Positions 1-5,087 of a DNA stretch of 5,087 nt are shown piece by piece (the stretch's first letter is position 1; each line of letters starts with the position of its first letter). The stretch comes from Dehalococcoidia bacterium (lineage in GTDB: Bacteria; Chloroflexota; Dehalococcoidia; Dehalococcoidales; RBG-16-60-22), in the NCBI GenBank assembly GCA_013202615.1, contig JABMRL010000070.1, positions 1 to 5,087 on the forward strand, written 5' to 3'. The position numbers and the translations under genes were made by a program. The notes under the pieces were generated by a model that made no database searches, had not been told where the DNA came from, and saw only the letters and a list, made by a program, of their open reading frames with translations.

Positions 1-1169
1 CCGCGTCTGCAATCACCGAGACCAGGGATTACATAGGTCAAAAATACGGGGCGAAATACCTGCCGCCGCGCGCTCGTTTCTTCAAGGCGACTGCCAGAGG
101 AGCACAGGAAGCGCACGAGGCCATCCGTCCCACCCGCATACCCCGGGAGCCAGCGCTGATTAAGAAATATCTGAACGCTAGCCAGCACCGACTCTACGAC
201 CTTATCTGGAAACGCATGGTGGCCAGCCAGATGGCGGCCGCTATCTTCGATAATACCAGCATTGACATCGAAGCTAAACGCCCGAAAGCCGGCTATTTGC
301 TGAGGATAACCAATTCGGTGAACGTGTTTCCCGGATTTATCGCCCTCTACAGCGAGAGCAAAGATGAAACGGATGAAGATGAGAAGAAAGAGAAACTGCC
401 CGCGCTGCGGAAAGATGATGATTTGAATCTTCTGGGGATATACCTGGAGCAGCGCTTCACCCAGCCGCCGTCTCGCTTTACCGAAGCCACGCTGGTCAAG
501 ATGCTGGAGCAATGGGGCATCGGCCGCCCCAGCACCTATGCGCCCATTCTTTCCACCATTCAGGACCGGGAATACGTAACCAGGGTAAGGGGCAGTTTTC
601 AGCCGACCGAACTCGGGGTTCTGGTGAACGACCTGTTGAACCAGCATTTCGCCGATATCCTGAATATCAAATTTACTGCCGGTATGGAGGACGAGCTCGA
701 TAACATCGTGAAGAAAAATCGCAACTGGGTGAGCGTCGTCCAGGATTTCTATACGCCGTTTGACAAAGACCTGACGGATGCCTTTCAACGCGTGGAGAGA
801 GTGAAGCTGCCCGTCGAGCTTGTCGACGAGACCTGCCCTAAATGCGGTAAGCCCCTGGCTATAAAGATGGGGAGATACGGTAAATTCCTCGCCTGCAGCG
901 GTTACCCGGAGTGCAAATACACTCAGTCGTATCAGCTCAAGACGGGGGTGAAATGTCCGGAATGTGGCAGCGAGCTGGTGCAACGGGTAAGTAAGAAGAA
1001 ACGGGTCTTTTATGGCTGCAGCAGCTATCCGGAATGTAATTTTGCCACCAATTATAAACCTCTCCCCGACCCCTGCCCCAAGTGCGGTGGGCTGCTGACC
1101 CAGTACCGGGGCAGGTTCACCAGATGCACCAAGTGCGCTTACAAAGGAAAACCGGAACGTGATAACTAG
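1..1169 (+). CDS. topA: DNA topoisomerase I (type IA), 3' part, N-terminus outside window
   Basis: Type IA topoisomerase, which relaxes negatively supercoiled DNA by passing one strand through a transient break in the other. The gene runs in from the left edge; the first whole codon is at 3, and 388 codons plus a TAG stop are visible. Diagnostic motifs are EAHEAIRPT (108-134), LYDLIWKRMVASQMA just after, FTQPPSRFTEATLVK (about 456-500) and GIGRPSTYAPI (about 516-548). By alignment from memory with E. coli TopA, the catalytic tyrosine (YMRTDS motif) should lie roughly ten to twelve codons upstream of the window, so it cannot be checked here. The C-terminus carries three four-cysteine zinc fingers (834-1136) and ends soon after them. 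A highly charged Glu/Asp/Lys stretch at about 351-400 looks like a surface loop. The stop overlaps the next gene by 11 nt if that gene uses its GTG start, suggesting translational coupling. The family assignment is secure. Confidence 0.97.
   Translation, partial: ASAITETRDYIGQKYGAKYLPPRARFFKATARGAQEAHEAIRPTRIPREPALIKKYLNASQHRLYDLIWKRMVASQMAAAIFDNTSIDIEAKRPKAGYLLRITNSVNVFPGFIALYSESKDETDEDEKKEKLPALRKDDDLNLLGIYLEQRFTQPPSRFTEATLVKMLEQWGIGRPSTYAPILSTIQDREYVTRVRGSFQPTELGVLVNDLLNQHFADILNIKFTAGMEDELDNIVKKNRNWVSVVQDFYTPFDKDLTDAFQRVERVKLPVELVDETCPKCGKPLAIKMGRYGKFLACSGYPECKYTQSYQLKTGVKCPECGSELVQRVSKKKRVFYGCSSYPECNFATNYKPLPDPCPKCGGLLTQYRGRFTRCTKCAYKGKPERDN
834..1136 (+). other. Three tandem C4 zinc fingers at the TopA C-terminus
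   Basis: Finger 1 (834-914) has spacing C-x2-C-x16-C-x5-C, and finger 2 (954-1037) has C-x2-C-x17-C-x5-C. Both carry the typical topoisomerase pattern of a Gly-Cys-Ser or Ala-Cys-Ser segment followed by YPEC. They are degenerate copies of one another, also visible in the DNA (tgcagcggttacccggagtg against tgcagcagctatccggaatg). Finger 3 (1074-1136) is shorter and differs: C-x2-C-x13-C-x2-C, a plain zinc-ribbon layout. In E. coli TopA the corresponding C-terminal fingers bind single-stranded DNA and aid strand passage; the same role is inferred here. Confidence 0.9.
1143..1148 (+). promoter_or_regulatory. Ribosome binding site for the xer gene (AAAGGA)
   Basis: AAAGGA inside the last codons of topA lies 10 nt before the GTG at 1159. 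The competing ATG at 1171 has no good Shine-Dalgarno sequence at normal distance, so this site favours the GTG start. Confidence 0.5.
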
Positions 1170-2115
1170 CATGCAGGAAGCATTGAATAGATATGTGAAC
1201 TATCTGGAAGCGGAGCGCGGGCTCTCACCTTATACGGTGCGCAATTACACCATGGACCTCATCGGCAACTACGCCCGCGGCGCCGAGAAAGGCTTCTTCC
1301 AGTTTCTCAGAGCAAAACAGGTCAGTTCGCTCGATGAGGTAGATAAGCAGGTCATGCGCGACTATATGTCCTGGCTTATGTCACAGGGTGTGGTCAAGAG
1401 CAGCATCGCGCGCAAGCTGTCCGCCATTCGCTCTTTTTACCGTTACCTGGTCCGGGAACAGATGGTACCTGCCAATCCGCTGGAAAAAGCTTCCTCCCCG
1501 AAGCTTGACCGGCGCCTGCCGTCCTTCCTTACCATAGCAGAAATGGTGCGGCTTCTGGAAGCGCCTGACCGCACAACGCCTCAGGGGTTGCGCGACCGTG
1601 CCCTGCTGGAACTGCTCTACGCCGCCGGACTGCGGGTCAGCGAGCTGGAAAGCCTCAACCTTGAGCAGCTGAATATAGAAACAAACGAAATCCGTGTCTG
1701 GGGCAAGGGTTCAAAGGAGAGGATGGTGCTCATCGGCGAGCCGGCAGCACATGCCCTGAGTAATTACCTCACTCATAGCCGCCCCACCCTGCTGTCAAAG
1801 AAGAAAGCGAATGCCGTTTTCCTCAATCAATACGGTGGTCGGCTGCCAGCGCGGAGAATACAGAAAATCCTTGATAAATGTGCCCGAAAAGCCGGCCTTG
1901 AGAAAAAAGTTCATCCCCACGTCCTTCGGCATACTTTTGCTACCCATCTTCTCGATGGCGGTGCCGACCTCAGGGTTGTTCAGGAGTTGCTTGGACATGC
2001 CCAGCTGGCGACCACTCAGATATATACCCACGTCAGCCAGAGCCAGGCACGGAAGATATATCAGTCAGCCCACCCGATGGCCAGAAAAGGAGATGACGAA
2101 ATTGGGAATGACTGA
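1159..2115 (+). CDS. xerC: Xer-family tyrosine recombinase (XerC/XerD type)
   Basis: Site-specific recombinase of the Xer type, which resolves chromosome dimers at the dif site near the replication terminus. The product is 318 aa from GTG. The N-terminal SAM-like core-binding domain covers about residues 5-105 (LEAERGLSPYT, ARKLSAIRSFYRYL) and the catalytic domain about 120-305. The full catalytic set is present: R159 (GLRVSEL), K183 (GKGSKER), H254 and R257 (HPHVLRH), H280 (LLGH) and nucleophile Y289 (TTQIYTH). The spacing (24 from R to K, 3, 23, 9) equals that of E. coli XerD as I recall it. Compared with XerD there are about nine extra residues near 35-43, after the TxxNYxxDL motif. An ATG at 1171 (314 aa, 1 nt after the topA stop) is a possible alternative start. 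XerC and XerD cannot be told apart from sequence alone; the symbol leans on the position next to topA, as in Firmicutes, although trmFO is absent between them. An integrative-element integrase is unlikely given the Xer-like length and the housekeeping neighbours. Confidence 0.93.
   Translation: MITSMQEALNRYVNYLEAERGLSPYTVRNYTMDLIGNYARGAEKGFFQFLRAKQVSSLDEVDKQVMRDYMSWLMSQGVVKSSIARKLSAIRSFYRYLVREQMVPANPLEKASSPKLDRRLPSFLTIAEMVRLLEAPDRTTPQGLRDRALLELLYAAGLRVSELESLNLEQLNIETNEIRVWGKGSKERMVLIGEPAAHALSNYLTHSRPTLLSKKKANAVFLNQYGGRLPARRIQKILDKCARKAGLEKKVHPHVLRHTFATHLLDGGADLRVVQELLGHAQLATTQIYTHVSQSQARKIYQSAHPMARKGDDEIGND
2085..2092 (+). promoter_or_regulatory. Ribosome binding site for the Xaa-Pro peptidase gene (AAAAGGAG)
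   Basis: A strong Shine-Dalgarno sequence near the 3' end of xer. It directly abuts the ATG at 2093 (too close), is 9 nt from an in-frame TTG at 2102 (ideal) and 15 nt from the ATG at 2108 (long). It proves initiation here but leaves the exact start open by a few codons. Confidence 0.7.
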
Positions 2116-3175
2116 CCGATTGCAGCGGCTGCGGCAGAAACTGGCGGAACGGGAGGTCAATGCCATATTCATCTCCCAGCCGGACAACCGCCGATACCTT
2201 TCCGGCTTTGACGGCTCCGCCGGGTACCTGCTCATCACGGAGAAAGACGCCGTAATTGTCACGGATTTTCGCTATATCGAGCAGGTCAAGCGGCAGTCCC
2301 CTGACTATCGCCTGTTCCAGATAGTCGGTGATATGGCAGACTGGTTCCCCGAGCTGGTCACTGACCTTCGAGGTCAAAAGCTTGGTTTCGAGTCCCATCA
2401 CACATCGCTGGCAATGTACCGCCAGATAGGCAATATAGCTAAAAAGCTGGATTCCCCTGTCGAGTTCGTTCCTCTGGAAGGTGTGGTAGAATCACTGCGG
2501 GCGATTAAGGACGCGGGGGAAATTGAGTCTATCACCCGGGCGGCGGATATAAGCGACCGGGCTTTTCAGCATATCGAGAAAATTATAAAAACCGGCATGA
2601 GTGAAAAGGAAGTCGCCTGGGAGTTAGAGAAGTTTATGCGAGAGCACGGCAGTCAGGCTATGCCTTTTGACGTGATTGTTGCTTCCGGCCCCAATGCTGC
2701 CCTGCCCCACGCCAGACCTTCGGAAAGGGTTATCAAGGAAGGAGAGCCGGTGCTCATGGATTTCGGTGCCAGGGTAGACGGCTATGCCAGCGACCTGACC
2801 CGTACCATTTGCCCTGGCGAACCCGATGATGATTTTAAAAAGGTATACGATACCGTGCTCGGAGCGCAGTTAGCGGCGCTGGAGCTAATCAAGGAAGGTA
2901 TGACCGGGGAGCAGGCGGATAACCTGGCCAGAACGGTCATTGCTGAAGCGGACTATGCTCAAGCTTTCGGGCATGCACTGGGTCATGGTGTTGGCCTGGC
3001 GGCACACGAGGCACCGCGCCTTGGCCCGGGTTCAGGCGAGGGGCTGGTTTCCGGCATGGTATTTACCGTTGAGCCTGGTGTCTATCTCCCCGGCTGGGGC
3101 GGTGTCAGAATTGAGGACCTGGTTGTTCTGGAAAACGGAAATCTAAGAGTATTATCGAAAGCGAGGAAGACGTAA
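2108..3175 (+). CDS. pepQ: Xaa-Pro peptidase (M24B family, aminopeptidase P / prolidase)
   Basis: Cytosolic dinuclear-metal peptidase cleaving the bond between an N-terminal residue and proline. It has 355 aa, close to the usual length of short bacterial members such as B. subtilis YqhT. The N-terminal creatinase-like domain spans about residues 5-130 (RLQRLRQKL, NRRYLSGFDGSAGYL) and the pita-bread catalytic domain about 138-350. The five metal ligands are present: D218 (MDFGA), D229 (YASDLTRT, 11 after the first as in aminopeptidase P), H293 (GHGVGL), E322 (VEPGVY) and E336 (RIEDLV). Conserved His residues also occur at 201 (LPHARP) and 300 (AAHEAP). The N-terminus best matches the family from ATG 2108, which overlaps xer by 8 nt; TTG 2102 has better ribosome-site spacing and would add two residues. 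The reading frame stays open back to 1811, but that upstream part lies over the Xer catalytic domain and is not coding. Whether it acts on dipeptides (prolidase, PepQ) or longer peptides (PepP) cannot be decided, so the symbol is tentative. It sits 1 nt before efp, a pairing also known in Firmicutes. Confidence 0.94.
   Translation: MTDRLQRLRQKLAEREVNAIFISQPDNRRYLSGFDGSAGYLLITEKDAVIVTDFRYIEQVKRQSPDYRLFQIVGDMADWFPELVTDLRGQKLGFESHHTSLAMYRQIGNIAKKLDSPVEFVPLEGVVESLRAIKDAGEIESITRAADISDRAFQHIEKIIKTGMSEKEVAWELEKFMREHGSQAMPFDVIVASGPNAALPHARPSERVIKEGEPVLMDFGARVDGYASDLTRTICPGEPDDDFKKVYDTVLGAQLAALELIKEGMTGEQADNLARTVIAEADYAQAFGHALGHGVGLAAHEAPRLGPGSGEGLVSGMVFTVEPGVYLPGWGGVRIEDLVVLENGNLRVLSKARKT
3163..3168 (+). 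promoter_or_regulatory. Ribosome binding site for efp (GAGGAA)
   Basis: GAGGAA within the last codons of the peptidase gene lies 8 nt before the efp ATG, normal spacing. It supports the 3177 start, which follows the upstream stop by one base. Confidence 0.65.
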
Positions 3176-3176
3176 C

Positions 3177-3734
3177 ATGATAAGCGGCGGTGAACTGAGA
3201 AAAGGTATTATCATCGAACTCGACGGCGCGCTCTATCAGGTGGTGGACTATAAGCACGTTAAAATGAAACGGACCGCGCTGGCACGCGTCAAGCTGCGTG
3301 ACCTGAATGCCGGCCATACTACCGAACGCAGTTTCCAGTCCGATGACAAACTGGTGCGGGCACGCCTTGATTCGCGACAGATGCAGTACCTCTATAACGA
3401 CAGTGATATTTACCACTTCATGGACGTGGAGAGCTTCGAGCAGATTGAAATCGATGGTAAAAGGCTGGGAGATGTCCTTAATTATTTGAAAGAGGGCTTT
3501 ACCGTGGAGGTATCCAGCTACAAGGGCGAGATTGTTGATATCGAGCTGCCGGTAGCTGTCGAGCTTGAGATTACCGGCACCGACCCCGGCTTCAAAGGAG
3601 ATACCGCTACTGGCGGCAGCAAGCCGGCAACCCTGGAAACCGGGCTTACCGTTCAGGTTCCTCTCTTCGTCAACCAGGGTGATATCATCAAGGTTGATAC
3701 CCGCACCGGCGAATACCTGGAAAGGAGCAATTAA
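3177..3734 (+). CDS. efp: Translation elongation factor P
   Basis: EF-P enters the ribosomal E site and helps form peptide bonds when consecutive prolines stall translation. The 185-aa product has the normal length and three-domain layout: KOW-like domain I (about 1-62), OB domain II (about 66-127, with MQYLYNDSDIYHFMD) and OB domain III (about 130-185, with TDPGFKGDTATGG, KPATLETG and the terminal VDTRTGEYLER). Family membership is beyond doubt. The odd part is the domain I tip loop. E. coli has VKPGKGQAFARVKL, whereas here it reads VKMKRTALARVKL (residues 28-40): one residue shorter, with no proline or glycine. The tip residue modified in many bacteria (Lys with beta-lysine or 5-aminopentanol, Arg with rhamnose) would here be K31 or R32. 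No EpmA, EpmB or EarP gene is in the window. The ATG start is supported by GAGGAA 8 nt upstream. The gene lies directly after the Xaa-Pro peptidase gene, another proline-related function, and its last codons carry the ribosome site of the next gene. Confidence 0.97.
   Translation: MISGGELRKGIIIELDGALYQVVDYKHVKMKRTALARVKLRDLNAGHTTERSFQSDDKLVRARLDSRQMQYLYNDSDIYHFMDVESFEQIEIDGKRLGDVLNYLKEGFTVEVSSYKGEIVDIELPVAVELEITGTDPGFKGDTATGGSKPATLETGLTVQVPLFVNQGDIIKVDTRTGEYLERSN
3721..3727 (+). promoter_or_regulatory. Ribosome binding site for the PHP gene (AAAGGAG)
   Basis: AAAGGAG embedded in the final efp codons lies 12 nt before the TTG at 3740, somewhat long but usable. Because it sits inside efp, ribosomes finishing efp pass over it, which suggests coupled translation. 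Confidence 0.55.
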
Positions 3735-3739
3735 GTCCG

Positions 3740-4390
3740 TTGCTTAAAGCAGACCTTCATATCCACACCGAGTATTCAATGGACTGCAGTACGCCTCTGG
3801 ATACGATTATTGAACGGTGCCAGGAACTGGGAATTAACTGTATAGCCGTCGCCGACCATGGCACTATTGAAGGGGCACTCGAAATGCAGCGTATTGCTCC
3901 TTTCAAGATAATCGTCGCCGAAGAAATTCTGACTCCGTATGGCGAGATAATGGGCATGTTCCTCAAAGAGGGTATTCCCAGTGGCCTCTCGGTGGAACAG
4001 ACTATCGCCCTAATCAGAGCGCAGGACGGCATCGTGTGCATTCCCCATGCCTTTGATGTTTTACGACCGTCGTCTTTGAACCCGAAGGTTATTGAAGAGA
4101 TTGCTCGGGAAATCGAAGTCATTGAGGTCTTCAATGCGAGGAGCTTGCTCCATCACAGTTCCGAGAAGGTGCTGGCTTTTGCCCGTAAATACGACATCGC
4201 GCAAAGCGCCGGCAGCGATGCCCATGTACCCGGCTCTATTGGCGACGCTTATGTGGAAATGCCGGAGTTTGAAGGTCGCAGTGACTTCATCCAGGCACTG
4301 AACAAGGGTAAAATCATCGGGCGCCGGACCAATCCGCTGACTCATTTCGCCAGCGCCTGGAACAAGCTGAAAAATCGTGCCTGGCGGTAA
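3740..4390 (+). CDS. PHP-domain metal-dependent hydrolase, substrate unknown
   Basis: PHP (polymerase and histidinol phosphatase) superfamily protein, 216 aa, expected to be a soluble metal-dependent phosphoesterase. Likely metal ligands are in place: H7 and H9 (ADLHIHT), D15, H40 (VADHGT), E61 or E62 (VAEEILTPYGEI), H103 (IPHAFD), and D160 and H162 (GSDAH). Segments such as the DHGTIEGA and GEIMGMFL stretches resemble stand-alone PHP proteins of the TrpH/YciV-like group rather than the PHP domain of DNA polymerase III or histidinol phosphatase. Members of that group act on nucleotides or RNA ends, but the substrate here cannot be assigned. No membrane segment or signal peptide is seen. The start is TTG: it places the KADLHIHT motif at the extreme N-terminus as usual for the family, and no in-frame ATG or GTG start fits. 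It lies 5 nt after efp and 4 nt before the formyltransferase gene. Confidence 0.88.
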   Translation: MLKADLHIHTEYSMDCSTPLDTIIERCQELGINCIAVADHGTIEGALEMQRIAPFKIIVAEEILTPYGEIMGMFLKEGIPSGLSVEQTIALIRAQDGIVCIPHAFDVLRPSSLNPKVIEEIAREIEVIEVFNARSLLHHSSEKVLAFARKYDIAQSAGSDAHVPGSIGDAYVEMPEFEGRSDFIQALNKGKIIGRRTNPLTHFASAWNKLKNRAWR

Positions 4391-4394
4391 CAAG

Positions 4395-5087
4395 ATGTAT
4401 AAGTTGGGATGGTTTTCCACCGGGAGAGGCAAAGGGTCAAGAGGACTGCTCAAAGCGGTACATGATAGCATAGGGTCGGGCGAAATCGATGCCGAAATCG
4501 CCTTTGTCTTCTGCAGTCGTGGATACGGTGAGACCGAACAGACCGATATCTTTCTCAGGATGGTGGAGGATTATAGCATTCCACTGGTCACGTTTTCTTA
4601 TCAGAAACACAAGGGCGAAGAGAGTGGTTTAGTCGGTTCCGGCAAAGGGCTGCCTTCGTGGCGACTTGTCTACGACCGTGAGGTAATGGCAAGACTGCAG
4701 GATTTCAAGACTGACCTGTGTGTACTGGCGGGGTATATGCTTATCGTCGGGCCGGAGATGTGCCGGAAATATGAGATGATAAACCTCCACCCGGCAGCGC
4801 CCGGTGGGCCGGCCGGGACCTGGCAGGAAGTCATCTGGGAGTTGATTGAGTCTGGTGCAAAATCGACGGGTGCCATGATGCATCTGGTCACGCCGGAACT
4901 GGACAAAGGCCCGGTGGTGGCTTACTGCACCTTCCCGATTCGCGGCCGGGCGTTCGACCGTCACTGGTCGGAGGTAAAAGGCAAATCGGCGTCGCAGGTG
5001 AAACAGGAACAGGGTGAGGAAAACGCTCTTTTTCAGCTCATCCGCCAGCACGGGGTAATAAGAGAGCTGCCATTGATTACCGCCACC
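4395..5087 (+). CDS. PurN-like formyltransferase, 5' part, runs off window end
   Basis: Formyltransferase-fold protein; 231 codons are visible in one open frame without a stop. The PurN-type features are a glycine-rich phosphate-binding loop near the N-terminus (FSTGRGKGSRG, residues 7-17), a core strand (LCVLAGYMLIVGPEM, about 108-122), and the catalytic triad equivalents N130 and H132 (NLHPAAPGG) and D170 (ELDKGPVV), matching N106, H108 and D144 of E. coli PurN. PurN moves a formyl group from 10-formyl-tetrahydrofolate to glycinamide ribonucleotide in purine synthesis. This protein differs: it already exceeds the roughly 200-aa PurN length, has extra sequence around residues 70-95, and has a Gly/Pro-rich loop after the NxH motif where PurN usually has HPSLLPAF. 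It may therefore be a divergent GAR transformylase or act on another amine, so no symbol is given. The ATG at 4395 lies 4 nt after the PHP stop with no clear Shine-Dalgarno site, so reinitiation from the upstream gene is plausible. A GTG at 4377 is a weaker alternative. Confidence 0.85.
   Translation, partial: MYKLGWFSTGRGKGSRGLLKAVHDSIGSGEIDAEIAFVFCSRGYGETEQTDIFLRMVEDYSIPLVTFSYQKHKGEESGLVGSGKGLPSWRLVYDREVMARLQDFKTDLCVLAGYMLIVGPEMCRKYEMINLHPAAPGGPAGTWQEVIWELIESGAKSTGAMMHLVTPELDKGPVVAYCTFPIRGRAFDRHWSEVKGKSASQVKQEQGEENALFQLIRQHGVIRELPLITAT

Noticed and set aside
813..827. Inverted repeat GTCGA-5 nt-TCGAC
   Set aside because: Only 5-bp arms, inside topA coding sequence, with no T tract; it is expected by chance and is not a terminator.
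1811..2107. Upstream open extension of the peptidase frame (99 codons before ATG 2108)
   Set aside because: It overlies the Xer catalytic domain in another frame, resembles nothing in M24 proteins, and the family N-terminus begins at 2108.
1159..2115. Recombinase as sign of an integrated mobile element
   Set aside because: Xer-like length and catalytic spacing, co-directional housekeeping neighbours, and no tRNA, attachment repeats or cargo genes nearby.
2033..2401. Minus-strand open frame of 122 codons across the xer/peptidase junction
   Set aside because: Antisense shadow of two recognised genes.
4377..4379. GTG as the formyltransferase start
   Set aside because: It would add MPGGNK before a typical N-terminus, deepen the overlap with the PHP gene and has no better ribosome site than ATG 4395.
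4413..4445. Glycine-rich FSTGRGKGSRG segment as a Walker A nucleotide-binding loop
   Set aside because: It lacks the GxxxxGK[ST] order; it better matches the phosphate-binding loop of formyltransferases such as PurN.
4061..4471. Minus-strand open frame of 136 codons across the PHP/formyltransferase junction
   Set aside because: Antisense to two well-supported genes, with low-complexity content and no family features.
4629..5051. Minus-strand open frame of 140 codons over the formyltransferase
   Set aside because: The plus-strand frame here carries clear formyltransferase motifs; the reverse frame shows no recognisable domain and is a shadow.

Overview
The window holds the end of one gene, four complete genes and the start of a sixth, all on the plus strand and packed almost without gaps: topA (3' part), a Xer-type tyrosine recombinase, an M24 Xaa-Pro peptidase, efp (elongation factor P), a PHP-domain metal-dependent hydrolase, and the 5' part of a PurN-like formyltransferase. 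Junctions run from an 11-nt overlap to a 5-nt gap, so this looks like one stretch of a bacterial operon. No promoter, terminator, RNA gene, mobile element, CRISPR array or long repeat is visible, and no stretch over about 5 nt lacks a gene.

The organism is a bacterium of moderate GC content (by eye a little over half). All genes are full-length and undamaged and there is no sign of recent transfer. Gene order (topA next to xer, Xaa-Pro peptidase next to efp) and protein style suggest a Chloroflexota lineage near Dehalococcoidia. That placement is an inference from memory of related proteins, not a search result; Firmicutes also keep the peptidase-efp pair.

Layout: 1-1169 topoisomerase I from just after the active-site tyrosine to three C-terminal zinc fingers; 1159-2115 Xer recombinase with the full catalytic set R/K/H/R/H/Y; 2108-3175 Xaa-Pro peptidase with all five metal ligands; 3177-3734 EF-P; 3740-4390 PHP protein starting with TTG; 4395 to the window end, formyltransferase.

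Functionally the first two genes concern chromosome topology and dimer resolution. The middle two share a proline theme: EF-P relieves ribosome stalling at proline runs, and the peptidase recycles proline-containing peptides. The last two have uncertain substrates. Most of this is ordinary core-genome content. The points most worth a second look are the shortened, glycine-free tip loop of EF-P, the atypical PurN-like protein paired with a PHP hydrolase, and a small insertion in the DNA-binding domain of the recombinase. I do not see a convincing undescribed system.
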